Shown one piece after another: positions 37,201 through 52,200 of a DNA stretch of 64,000 nucleotides. The DNA lies in assembly GCF_004210375.1 (NCBI RefSeq), contig NC_134825.1, positions 68,873,558 to 68,937,557 on the forward strand, read 5' to 3'. The first letter of the stretch is position 1; each line of letters begins with the position of its first letter. A program made the translations under genes and the position numbers. A model generated the notes under the pieces. It had not been told where the DNA came from. It made no database searches and worked only from the letters and a program-made list of their open reading frames with translations. The stretch is from Tachypleus tridentatus. Lineage: Eukaryota; Arthropoda; Merostomata; Xiphosura; Limulidae.

Positions 37201-40200
37201 TTCCAGATTTCTATGACAAATAACAAATTACTTATCCTTATCAAACTCCATACATTTTTGAGAATTATCTATTCCATGATTTAGTATTGATAAATATAAA
37301 TTATAAAATAATCTTGTAATTTATATTTTTAACATTATAACTTAGTTGTTTGCTAGAAGGAGCTGTTAATCATGATAATGATGCTAGATCTAGACAGTTC
37401 TTAAAAGTAGTTTTTGAAAGTTTATGATGATGTAATAATCTAAAAACATTATGGAATTTGGAGAAATGAGTGTACATTATAAAAATGAGTAACCAATGGA
37501 AAAATTCAGCAAAGGTTTTAGGAAGTGATTCAGTTCTGTATTTACAGTTGGAGTTATCATGTCTATTCTGTTATCTAGTGATTCTGTATTTACCTATCAA
37601 AGCAATTTATATTGACATGTTGCATTTAAAGTGAGTTGAGACCTATAAAATTGATTATGTTGAAAAGTTTATTTACATAATTAGACATATAACTTGTGTC
37701 AATGAGAACATACCCTGTAGCAAACATAACTGAAGAAATACTTTGCATCATTATCATTATGTGGAATGGATTTGGCATTATTTTTACCAAATAATTAAAG
37801 AGAAGCCACCTAAGGACAGAACACACTACAACAATACTTTTGATATTTGAATACTTCTTTTCAATTATTATAATTCTTAAAATACCTGAATACTAAACCT
37901 ATTATATGTGTTTAAGAATTTAACTTCTGAGTTTCAGGTCTAGACAATATTTAACAAAATATAATTCATCAATAACAGAATACAATTCAGTTAATAATCC
38001 TTATATTAACTTTAAAAAAAAAACTAAACGATCTTAACAAACTGCATAATGATTATAATTCATTCAGTATTTCTTATATCAACATTAAAACTAAACAAAC
38101 TTCAAAGCATTTAATAATGCCTGTAATCCATTTAGTATTCTTTACATTTGTGGCATTCAGGAACACAAACATTTGAAATACATGTTTAAAAGTTTCTTCA
38201 AAGTGAAAGTTATGGACATGTTATGCACAGAATAAATCAAACTCTGAGAGTAAAAAAAAACAAAACACATCATTTTGTAAATCTTTAACACTTATTACAT
38301 GAAAACCTTTCCATACATATCTACAAAGGAAAAAAAGATCATTCTGCTTTTCCACAAAAACTCTGAGAAAAACTAAACTGTGGAATACTAGAATCCAAAG
38401 CTGCATACATACCTGGCTGTTTCAAATAACATTTATATATAAGAAAAACCTGTAACTCATACTAACTTGTAAAAGTACCTGTACCACCCTCATCCATTCT
38501 ACCCAGAAATAAAGAGAGACAAGTTTCTAGCTATTAGTTCAAGTAAACTTCACCTGAGTAAAATAATTAGTATATATTTACATATTTTCAACATTTGCTT
38601 AACACTCATATGAAAATACAGTAAAATTTACCTGAAAATACTCAACAAAAGATATAATGTAAACCAGTTAGGGAAAGGTTTAATTTAGGACTATTACAGT
38701 CATGACATCATAACATCAAAACCAAGTGACATTCTAAAATAATTATAACCCATATGACATCCTCCACATTATCATCAAAATACTCAACTTATTACAACTT
38801 AAAACCAAATTAACAGTGCTGCCTTTAATCCTAACCCATTATCTACTCATACCATAAATGCCAATGAACTTGACTTAGTATTAATTATTCCTTATTCTGT
38901 CACAAAATATGGTATGGCACTCTTTTATAAAAATATCACAACAGATTACCTGAACACTGTCAAGTATGACCCTCATAGACTGCACCTGCCTCTGTATTGG
39001 ACCTGATATTTGCTGATAAAGTTGGGCATCAAACTCACTCATTTTAATTTCATTTAATCTATACAACAAAAATAGAGATTATTTTAATAGACAAGGACTA
39101 TGAGCTCCTGATCTTGGGAGTGAAGTCAATTTTAGAATTATTTTTATTTAAAACTCCATCCATTTATATAACATGCTGCAAACATTAAAAATCTTCATAA
39201 TCAATTGCTATTGGTTAAATCATTAGATCACATCCAAAAAACAATAACTCTATTAGATATCAACATTTATTTTCATTATAAAATGGGTTTGTTTGTGCTT
39301 TTTTTTCTAGAAAATTTGTCAAGGTTGCTGGATAAAAAGAAATCTACTTTTTACAATAGTTAAACTTATTAACTTATTGTTAGTTAATACAAACCAAGTT
39401 TTACAAATTAAACATAGTGAGTTGAATAGTTCTGTTGAATGTTATTTCTGTTCTGACTCTTCTGGATGGAAAAAAGTCTCTAATGAAAGAAAGCTCATAT
39501 TACAACTATAAATCTCTTTGCAGAAAGGAATTTTTACTTACCTTTCTTTGAATGCCTTTTCAGCCATTTCTCTTGCAGCTTTCTTAACCTTAAATTATGT
39601 AGTCAGAAAGTATATCACTTCATTTTTTTCTGAAGTAGCTATTTAATATTCAAACAGTCTATTGATAACTTCTTTGTAGTTTTTTTCTTAAATCTGCCTA
39701 TATATTTTAATAAGACAAAGAGGAATTACTATGAACATTTAAAGAAGATAGTACGATATTTACAAGACTAAACAAACAACAATCTAACAAAATTCATACA
39801 AACATATGGAACACAGGATTACCTCAATTGGCACATCATTCTTTTCCCAATCTGGAACTTGATAAACATCATGACCAGCATCCAATCTATAGGGACCCCC
39901 TTTTCCTCCAAGACCTGCAGTGTCTCGTCCACCTGTCAGAAAACAGACAGAAATTTATATTTTTGAAAACAGAGTCTATCTTTCTACTGCTGTTTTTGTT
40001 GAGAACCCTATTCGAAGGAACAATTGTGAAAAATAACCAAATATTCCATCACTTTGTTTATGAAATTGCCAAGACAGTTCTTTAAAAACATTCATTTCTA
40101 TACAATTCTTAACCTATTTAGATGACTAGTTTTCATTATAAAATTTAACATTTAAACAAAGATACAAAACTTCCTGTATATGCAATAAGGATATTACAAG

Positions 40201-43200
40201 AGGTATAGCTTCATGATGACCCCAAACTGGCATCCTAGTGTTAAGTTACAATACTTTCTTCTGTCACTTCTTTAAAACTAAGTAGGAAAGAGGCCAACTG
40301 TTATACATTACTAAATATGATTTTAGTTTCTTTGATTTATTTTGAAAATACAACACAAAATCTAATTTTTTTGATGTTGTGATGTTTAATATATGGAAGA
40401 ATAATATATAGTACCACCATTTAGTGTTGATGTTTCTATTAAAGCTTACCAACAACATACAAGTATATAGCTTAAAGTCAAGCTTCAATGTTCAATTCTG
40501 TAATGAGAACTTTAGATTATTTTGCCAAGACTGAGAATGAATTATATACTACTTGTTATTTATGATAAACTAGCATAGAAGCCATCAAAAACGACAGGAA
40601 ACCAAAACCTAACAAAGTTGAATCCTCTAATATGTACTTGCAACTGTGCTACTCATAAACAGACATAAAAATAAAAGGTCTTCTAGCTTTGGGAAACCAA
40701 AGCCTATCTCCTTTACCAAAAGAGTGTCTTTTCCCAGTGTTGATTCTTGTCCCAGCATTTACTGATCAAAGTTGTTTTCTTATCACACCAATTATATTAT
40801 TGTAGTAGTTTTCTTGAAACCATGTTTCTTGTAAATACTCCATCATCATTCAAAAACATCTCTTCATAACAAATGGCAAACTAATTTCAATCTGTGCTAA
40901 ATACCATCCTTGATATAGAAACTTCCTCTTTAACAGGCTTTTATATAGCAGAAAAAGTGCTGACATTTAGGAGCTATTTATGCCTACATTAGTGGTTGAA
41001 TTCAACTAAATTGAGATTGAACACTAAAATGAGGAAGTAGTATTGAAGAAAAAAGTGAAACTGTCAGGCATGATGACAAATTGTACAACTGACAGTTGGC
41101 TTTTATGATTATGATAAAGCTTGTAGAAAGATAAAAAGGCTGGTAAATCATAATAATAAAAGCCTAGAGCTTTCTAGAGAAGAGTATTCATTTGGAAACA
41201 AAGGAAAAATGATTATATGGAGTGCAGAATGCTGACATAAGATCAAAGACAGGAAACAAATCTGACTAGCTGTGTTAGTTACATGGAAGTGGACCACTTT
41301 ACATGCCACATGGCACAAATCAGTTTATTAACAGAAATTGTTAATTACTCTAAATTTATAAAACCTTTTTACATTAACTTCTTACCTGTGCCCCCAGCCC
41401 AGGTGTTTCCCCCAACATGGGGAGCTCCTGATGGATCAATACGTCCATGTTTTGGTGCACTTACACTCTTCCCACTTTCTTGTTCTACTGTTATCTAAGA
41501 GCAAATAATAACCTTAATTTAAAATATATTAGAAAAATAAAACATATGTGATCAAAAGTACATCAGAGTCATGTTTTACTTTACATCATTGATAATATTT
41601 TATTGGCTAATGACATATTATTAAGTGATTCACTTATTACAAATGTACAAGTTTTGTTGTGCAATTGATAGTACACAGTGAAAAATTTATGATTTAAATA
41701 AAAGCCTAAAATAGTTACCTATTTTCTTAATTGCAATATTCCAAATATACAGAATTAATAAGTTTTGTTTGTTTTTGAAAATGAATAGTTTCTGCATTTA
41801 AATGAATGAAATATCAAACCAACAATATTATTAAAAAATATTGTTAACACAGAAATTGTCAGTTATTGGCAGTAAATCTTTTTAAAATATATGAGAAGAA
41901 ATGTTACAGGGTGAGTTTGGTTAGATTCTGGTACCTTTTTTTATGCACAATATTGAAGACTATTTTGAATTACTTTTATTAAACGATAAAAGGCTGTTGA
42001 GAAGTTGTTCATTGGAATTTCAATTTTAGTTTAATCATTTATAAGATATATACAATTGTATGTTTGATGCTTGCAAAAACTTATAGACATACCTGTAAAT
42101 CATGGCCTTCTCCAGTTCCAACCAGTTTCTTCCAGTGATGAAGAGATTCCTCTAGTTTTCTAGGAGCTAGCTCCCACATTTTGACATTTCCACTCTGCTC
42201 AACTGTTACAAAACCTTCACTTCCAGCAGAAGCTAAAATGTCATATGGAAAGATTCTTTGTCTTTGAGGGCTTCCTTCTACCCTATTAAAAAAAAGTACA
42301 CGTAACATCAAAACACAAAAAAAAACTATAAAAAATTAAAAATGACAATAATCCTCATTTCTTACTTTGAAAATACTTAATCAAATTGCAGGAAATGTTT
42401 TACACACTTAGTAAACAGTATTTATTTTCAGCATACAAGAAATAAAGTAGTTTACTTTTTGTATCATTTCTTGAGGCAGGAAATTTCCAGTATTTGTTGT
42501 AAGACAATGTTTTGAAAAAAACAATAAAAACAGTTCTTTTTATTCACAAATTTCAGTTTTTTTCAACTGTTGATCATAAAATTTTATTTTATATATCATG
42601 ACAGTTTCAATTTCATTGATAATCATTAAAATATTTCTTTTGTTACTGTATTTTCTAAAAACAGTAGTTACCATTTGTGGTTACAAGTTTTAAAAAAACA
42701 GCACAAGCTGAAAAACTGAAATTACTATGTAATTATGTATGAAGTAGTGATTTTTGATTAAAAAACAAAGAAACGTGCAATAAATAAGGATTGTGAACTA
42801 TTAAACAACTGAGGAAAGAAATAGTGTGGACATAAGTTGTAAAATAAAAACTGTTGTTATAAAGCATTATTTTATAATAATATTAAAAATATTTGCTGTC
42901 ATTGTAAAAGGGTCTTTTTACTGTTGATCAAAAGTTCCATTTTATATATTTTGTCTAGTTCAATTTATCTGATTCACATATTATTTTAAGTTTCTTTATT
43001 TTGCCATTTGCAGTGGCCAAAACTTCTTGCTCTAAATTGTAAGAAACACAGGAAAACTAAACAAAGAATTATTGGTGATGTAAGACATAACTATTGAAAA
43101 TGGTGTCACCATTACCTTTACAAGTCTATGTAACAATATTTTTACTACATATATTATTGGTTGAATGTAAATATGTAAATAAATAATTAATAAATTTTGC

Positions 43201-46200
43201 CACTGCCTACCATACTTGCTAAACCTAACTAAGTTTACTTGATGTCTTTCCATATTAAATAAAATTTTCTTAGCTTCAAATAGATATAATTTAACACAAA
43301 GATTATCAAATACATATATATATGTGTATATGTTTCCAAATCTATGGTGTGTTCCTTCGTTTTCTGTCTTCCATTAGGTTCCTTTACCACAGGCATTCTG
43401 AGTAGACACTTTCACACAATCAGAAGGTACTGCTTTAATCTCTTTGTGTACTGTACACAAGGCAAATAGTTTATAATCAGTTCTCTCTAAGCATACTCAA
43501 GTATTGCTTGTAGCTATTGCCAAGTCATGCTTCATTAGCAATTCTTCATACCACAAAGTGGTTGAATTAAAGGAATATACCAACAGAACCACTATAACAA
43601 GAGGAGCATTATCTGAGATACAACAGATAGATAATTAAGTCCTCAATGAGTGATGTACAGTTAAAAAAGGAATATACTAACAGAACCACTATAACAAGAG
43701 GAACATTATCTGAGATACAACAGATAGATAATTAAGTTCTCAATGAGTGATGTACAGTTAAAAAATATAAATCTATACTTTGAGACAAACAGTAAAATTC
43801 TTAAATATTGAAAACTACGTATGTTTACAGGGGATACTCCTAATAGCTGCATAGAACTGAAGGTTGAAACTTTTTTCTTTATAAATTACATGAAATAAAC
43901 GTTTCAAGATTAAATTATCAATTCTAAAATATTTCAAGTTGAAATAGAGTTAGAATTTAATTTTCTTTAAGTTGTAAAATTTGGTATGCAGGAGTCTACC
44001 ATGTAGTCCACATGGGGTTAAAGATATCCATTTACTATTTTCTGAAATAAGTCAACTTAGAATGTATTGGATGCATAAATGTTTTACTAGAACAGTTTTA
44101 TTTAATGACAAGTTTTAACAGCTTTTCATATTATAAATTGTTTCTAGTAGTTGTGTTCATTACGTTCAAATGTCATTAGTTGCAGTGAAATTTCTCAATA
44201 TAAAGTAGTAGAATAAAAAATCAACTTTCAGAAGACAAGAAAAATTTAATAGATATTTTCAATAATAATCTGAAACAGCATATCAACCATACTTTCTATG
44301 ACTTCATTTTTAATTTAAAGCAAAAAAAGTTAAATCATAAACACTGACCCACAACTACTGTTTATGAACTCACTTTCAACCCTTTTTCTAGTACTATCAC
44401 AATGAAGTTAAAAAGAAATTAAGCAATATCTAGACAGTGTTTTAGCTATTAGTGAGTTAAAACATTCATTATGAAAAACACTAACTGAAATGAAGGTAGT
44501 ACCTTAAACTTCAGATACTAAGCTGAAACTTTTAACTTAATATGTAATTAGAATTTATAATATATTATTTACATATGTGTATACTAATGAAAAAACTAAA
44601 TATGCCACATAAATTAAAAGGATTCCCAAGATACAGGCTATAAAGTGTGATATTAAAATGTGCCCCAGGTTTTGGAGGTGACTGCAGAAGCATGGCCTAC
44701 ATTTGGTGGGATACACTATCTATAAATATTGACTTCAGTTAGCCAGTCTCACATAAACATATTAATAAAAAATAAATAAAATCATCAAAAGAATTACAAG
44801 TTAAAAGAGTGAAATGTGAGTGCTCAAACCCACAACATTCCACATTTATATCACCTTTCACTGCCTCCAGACAGTGAAAAGATATATATATATATATTTC
44901 TAAGTTATATCTAAAAATATGTTGTCAAATTAAAACAATAATTGTATACCACACTACTAGAACAAAATTTTCAACCACACTTTTTCTCAAGAAGATCAAC
45001 AGCCAATAGTTAAAGTTTCCTTGTTTACATGTTGACTCCAATGTTTATTTTATTTAGTTGCATTGTTGTCTTAGATTTAGTTTCACAATTATTTCACGTT
45101 TTTCATGTTTTATTCAGAAACCCATTAAATTTAAAAAACAGAATGTAAGTGATTGTTTAGAACTGTCTTTATCTGTTATTTTGTTCTGTAGTAATAGCTG
45201 GTCTGTAGTTGAAAAAAACAAACAAAAACAAATCCTCAACAAAAAAAAAACACATACCCAAACACTGGAATAAAGCTGACAGATTTCTTGGCCAAGTCCA
45301 CAATTTCAAGAAAGAGACCTTCACCACCTAAAGAAAATATAAAATAAACATATTTCAGACTTGTATATACATACATGTATGTATGCAATACACCTATACA
45401 GAAAATATTTATATGTTCATTCTTTATGCATGAAAGTTTGCTCATAAGGAATTTTTATCCTATTTCATTTTCTAAAAGTTTAAATCATTTAAAAAACAGA
45501 AAAGCAATTCTCAATGAAACTTAAAATTTACCTGTGGTTTCTAACATTAACACTTTCCTTAACTGAAAATATATTTCCAACAAACATTCATCATACAACA
45601 GCTATTTACTTCAAGAGTGAAGTCACACTATTCTGCCTTAGATATTTGCATGCCACCAACTTTGTGAAACTCCCATCTCAAATTCACATGGAACACATGA
45701 ATTTGGTGAAATAATGTGAAACAAAACCCTCTACCAATATGAATGCAGCACACCTCCTTCTATAAATGCTCCCTCTATATTTGTGTGTGAAAGTCCTCAT
45801 TCTTTGATAAGGCAATAAAAAAAGTGAAGTGGGAAAAGTTCAGATTTTTCATATGTTGTGGATTATGTGATAACAAAACTAAACTTTATTCTTTTAAAGG
45901 TTTATTTTGAAATAAAGGAAATAAAACTTAGATAACATAAAACTTCAAATCATAACAGACATTATAATCTTAATTTCATTGAATACATTGATAGTAAAGT
46001 TGCTCAGTTAAATTTTAAATGTTACTCAGTAACATGCACAAAGGTGTTGAAATGGGTACCTGCATTTAAATAGTTATTAATGTGGGACGAATAATTAAAA
46101 GGTAATCTGACAGCCAAGAGAAGGGAGGCAAAAACTAAAGACAGGAGACTTGAGACTGCACACAAACATTCATCTTCAAAGGGACATGTACAAGAAATAT

Positions 46201-49200
46201 GAGCTGGCAGATACAATCTGTAATGGAGTAAGAAAAAGTCTTGAGAAGAGAAGGCGTTCCAAGTATGAAAGGACAGTGAAAGAGACCACAAGGAAGAAGA
46301 GTGAGAAAAAACATTGAGCATCCCAGACAGGGATAAAACATCTGTCCAGAAGAGGAATCACACCAAAAAGAAAACTCTAAAGAAGGGATATGAGAGAAAA
46401 ATAATGACCATTTTCCCTGCCCAGTGATTTAGTAAATCTGAGCCAATTATGCAAAAGACCTACTTGTGGACTGGGTATGCAATGCTACTTAACAAATCAA
46501 AACAACACCTAGAAATACTTATGGAATTGCTAAGGAGAAGTGACATAGGTTTGTCTGATGTCCATAAATGCTAGGGAGAACTGATTTTGGATTCAAGAAT
46601 ATGATATTTTATAAAATAGTCAAACCTGTGTCAGATTAAGCAGAAAAATGGATGTTCTCCAGTCAATCCAGAACCTTTAGTACAATTCTTTGTAAATATT
46701 CAAAAATGTCTGCTCTAGTCTAACAATGTATAATGGATTATGTAGATTTATTGAAGAAATAATAGCCTTGTTGAAAGATAGTTTAGAAGGAGTTCTAACC
46801 AGGATGACTAAACTAAATTAACCTGAACTATGTCTGAATGCATTTCATGTAATAGCTTACTGGATAACAGAAGGTTTAATAAATGAACAGTTACATGTAC
46901 AGCATGAGGAATTTAACATTTCTGATGTAGTAGTTTTTGGAATGATTGTAAAGTTACTGGTGCAGAAGGATATTGGAATATTTGTGAATAAAGCATTTAT
47001 GTTGTCTCTGAGTCAGTTTTCCTATTCAATAAATAACGTTCCTCAAGTTTGTAGCCTGTGTGCTCATTCAGTTACACCTCCAACTGTCTTCCTAGATTTT
47101 TAAATTAATTATTTGTAAGTAGTGAAAATTAGATCCCAATGACTATCCTTCTAGAAGTCAGCTGTTACACATATTAACTAATTCTTGTGAACTGAGGATG
47201 CAGTGAGTTATGGAAAAATAATTGAACACACTTAAGTAAGTATAAAATGAAAACCTAAATACAATTCAATTGTATCTAACTAACATGTTTCTAGGTGAGG
47301 AACAATGCTGAAGTGCTAATGAGGACAGAAACAGCAACGATGCTATGATGATCAGCGATGATGAGAAAACTCACTTGTAGAGAAAAATGTAAAAATGGCT
47401 CGTTTGGGTTGAGAAAATGTTTTATGTAGAGGAGAGAGTCATCGTCAGGTTCACAAAGAAAAAAAGATATTATGATGAATTTGAATGTTTTTGTATGAAA
47501 TTCTTCATGCCAATTTTAAAATAATTATTGAAAAATTTTATTATAAAATGTGCTTTTTCTATTGGTTATAAACATCTAAATCAACTAAACTAAGTATAAC
47601 TGACTGAGAAATCACAATTTTATGTGTAAAAAGTAGGTGTGGCATCTATCAATAGTTTTAAGAAATTTCTCTTTACTCTGAATGTGTCCTAAGGAGCTCG
47701 ATAGAAATATGTGTAAACAGAGTAATTAATCTAGTTTCTGTCTATACATGGAAGTATTCTACTTAGAGAGAAGAAAAGTGAAGAGCCTGTGAACTTAAGC
47801 AACATATGAGAACAAAAACTGAAGTTCAATTTTTTTTCTAGGTTTCTTTTGAAATAAAGGAACTAAAACTGAGATGATATAAAACTTTAAACTATAGTGT
47901 AAATTTTAACAAAAATTTCACTAGCATACATTGATCATAAGATTGATTAGTTTTACATTTTGAATGTAACTAAGTAAAATTTCATTATATGTACAAAAAG
48001 TGGACCCACAAGCTTAGAATTAATGAATTAAATATGACTAAACAGTAACTACTAAATGTACATGTTACAGTGTAACTAGAACTAAATATTACCAGATGAG
48101 TATAAACGTTTAAAATATGTGATTATTTCTAAACATCAACTGTTGTAAATATGGGAAAGATTGATGAAACATAACCAAATGAGGCATTCTAAGCGGGACA
48201 TGATAAGGAGTAATAACTATGTCAAAACGATATCTTCTATACAAACATGTCAAGGAATAATTATCCAAGACTAAGCATTATCTTCCAAATGTACATGAAA
48301 GAAAATAATGAACAAGAACTACACACTGTCTTCTAGGTATTCATGTTAAAAATACAAGAAACTAGAAATAACATTAATAGTTATGTATAAATGTCAAGGT
48401 ATAATCAACTAAGACTATACATTAACCACTATTAATACTTGTTGGTAAATGTGAATGATATTTGTGGCAGAAAAAGAATTCATGTGAATCTGAATTCATA
48501 TTGGAAGGTAGAAATTACAAAGTAGAAGTTGTTGAAGTAAATCAATTTAACTAGTCTCATCAAAAACAAACATGTCTTAACATGATCAGGTTAAGTAAAA
48601 TAATGGAGTTTTGATGCACAAATGTAGAGAGAGCATTTGTACAAGGAGGTGTGTCCAGTCCAACTCCTACTGGTGGAGGGATTTACTGCATGATACATCA
48701 TCATATATTAGTGCAAATCCATGTGTTTTGCATGAATTTTAGATAAGATTTTCAGAAAGCTAGTGGTTTGCAAATCTTTTAGGCAGAATATATATATGGT
48801 ACAACTAAATGAAGAAAATAACTGTTCAGTGTAAAGAGCCAGATCTTAGATTAAGATTAGGCAGTCTCGATACTATGCATTTTATTCAAAGGCTTGGAAG
48901 TCTCAATATCATTAATAAGGTATTGTTTGCCATTTCTTCCTAGAAGTAAGGTTGTGGTGCAAGCTTGGTGGTTGCTGTTCAGACTTGGTGATTTATCATT
49001 GTATAATGGCGTTATTTAAAAGCAAGGTTTAGAAGAATCATACTTCCATTTTATTACAAACATATATCTACTTATATCCACTAAGTCCACTTTTGTTCTT
49101 TCTGTTCTTTACAAAACTAATCTCATTCATTAACACAATATCTTCTGTTATTAAGTAATAAATCTTAAAAGTACTTCTTACAATTACTATTCTAGTAAAA

Positions 49201-52200
49201 ACAACCTTAATTCAACAACCTTATATAATTTATCAACCTTGTAAGTTTAAATTTTGACATCAGTCAAATCAATTTATATATGTAGAAACAGCTGGTATGG
49301 GTAGAGAAAACTCCATGTAGAGGAGCGAACAACATTTTGACCTTCTTCACTCATCTACATGGAGTTTTCTCTACCTATACCAGCCATTTTTACATATATA
49401 TTTTTCTCTACAAGTGGGTTTTCTCATCATCACGAGTCAAATCAATTCTTTCCTTTAATGTTACCAAAAATATAGTTCACAGAAAGTGTCTCTTGTACAC
49501 TTATGTTGTAATAATAGGAATTTTTTTAACTCATTCATTTCACCTTGTTCTTTGACAGAAAGAGGCACAAGTTCTGATTGACGGATACGAATAAGTTGTT
49601 CACCGGATGACAAAGACCACACCCTTGGATCTGCAGTATTATTTATTTCCCCAATTTCTCGAGGATATGCGTGGATCTGTATGAAGTCCTATAAAAAGAT
49701 TAATGACAATATGCCAAATTTATCTCAACACTTATTCACAATTCTATTTAATCAACTAAATATGACATCTACTATATTATTAAATACTTTGAAAGTCTTT
49801 CTGTTATTGGCTGTGAAGTTATATATGTGTGTGTGTACATATTCATTATAATAACATAAAGATTTATTATGGACTAATGAAAGTTATGTTTATTGCCTAT
49901 AAGTTTACCAAATTTGGCAATATAAAATCAAAAACAAATATTTTTAACTCTGTATAAATGGACATGCACAAGGATGAAGAAAACACGATTTAAATGACAT
50001 AACGTGTGAAAAGTCTTAAAAGCTTAAGACGTTCCCTTGTACTTTTATATATCCTTTTGAATGTTGGATTAAATAGTGAACAAAACAGCTAAAAATGTCT
50101 GAAATTTTTTACTTGTTTTATTAAACTTGCATTTGTGGTTTTAATAAGTATCCTTGACCTTAGGGCCATCTTGAAAGTGTTAATTATAACACTTAGTTTT
50201 TAAGAATGAACTAACATCTACAACAACTAATTATAGCACTTGGCTCATAAAATAAATAAAATTTACAGAAGTCAATTGTTACCATTAAGTTGCAGATGAA
50301 CAAAGAACAAAAACAAAAAAAGGCATACAATGAATTTTATGAACTGTTCAGTGTATAAAAACTAGAAGTAATGCTATCGTAGATGTACAGAAAGTTAAAC
50401 TAAAGACTGCAATCATTTTTATACACTGAACTCTCTTCACACATCTACACAGGCTCAATTAAAATGTAGTTTAATATAATAAAATTTTAAATACAAGACA
50501 CTAAAACTTTGTGTCATGTGCAGTAAAAAATACTTAGGATGAGAGGGTTAATGTATTAGTTTTTATGAATTGTTTAATGTATGACAAGTGAAAATAATGT
50601 CATCCAAGAAGCATAGAGAGAAAGCTCGAACTATGAAAAAAACAATTATGTAATGTTTGTTCCAAGCTAGCTCATAAAGTACCATAAAATATTCCACTAA
50701 TTTTAGTCATTTCAAAATATAAGCAATTGCAATATGTTAAAATAACAATTTCAATGTGATGACTATGTAAAAATACAATTGTAAGCTATTTCATTTACTG
50801 GTATCTACTTCACAGGTGTTTTTGATGACATTATTTTAATTTTGAAATGAGTGGGTGTGATGCTTTTTTCCTTTTTTTTATAATTCCAGGTATGCTCCAA
50901 GGAAGTAAAAATTGATCGCTTTAGCTCTTTCAATTCGAGCACCCTTTACTGTGCATGACACAAAGTTTTAGTGTCTTACATTCAATATTTTATTAAAATA
51001 CTTCTGTTTATGTAATAGCACTTAATATGGCATAAACACTAAGCTAATAATCCATACTTTAATAGTATATCCGCTTTAAGTACTTAACTGTATGAGTAAA
51101 TGTTCTTAGAAATGCTGAATTTTTTCTAGTGTCACACAGTAACACATTATTTTTTAGTTATATTATCTTCTCTATTTTATCCATCACCCCTTCAAAAGGA
51201 ATGAAATTAAACGTAAATTGCTCCCTATACAATTATTATTGCTCAAACATACCATAATTTTTATAGCCTTCAATTTTGCTTGGTTAAAGAGCTATAAATA
51301 GAAAATCACACCCCTCCTGCCACACCTATCTTCACATCCTCTCTCTTTCAGACTTTCTTAATAGTTCTCTTTTACATTCAATTATATAGTAAGTCTAACT
51401 AACATAAAGTCAAGATTTTCATCTATCAAATAGTATAGTGTATTATGTTGTGTTCTGAATTGATAAGCATCAATTTCAATTACAATACAACTTCCCATGG
51501 TAACCACAACAACCAGCTTGCATGAATTTGTAACAGCTCTTGTTGCATAGTTAGAAAGCCAGAACAATTCTGAGAGTTAGGGGAAATTGTATACTTTTTG
51601 CACAGTTTTGATCTATGTTCTTTAGTGCATTATTTAATTAAACAAAGATTATTTAATGCACTGCTACCATTAATATATAATATGTAATGCTTAAATATCC
51701 TTGACAATCGACAGAAAAAAAAAGAAAATTGAGTAAGTAATTTATGTTGTGTTTTTCATGTTTATTCTTTATTTATTACAATAAAAATAACTAAAAAGTA
51801 AATACATGTTGTTTGATTTAGGCTAGTTAAGATTTGTTTAGGTAAAATAAATAGTAGTAATAATATAATAAAAATACTTCACAAGGCACACATGCAAGTA
51901 GTACATAGGTAATGTAGTTTAATAACATAACTTGAGCTGCACATGCCCCAAGTGATTCACAACTTATTGTGGTATAGATAGTAGTTAGACATGGTTCAAA
52001 AAGCAATAAAATAATAAAATTTAATTACAAATTGATGTATATTGTTATGAACTTAGGGTTACTTAGAAAAAATGAATGTATTTCATGTTATAATTTAAAG
52101 TTATTCTACAAAGAAAAAAAGTATTTTAGATTTATTCTGATTTTCTTTTTTGGTGGTTACAAGGTTGGTCAAATTGATAAATCCTATTTTGAAATAGGGT

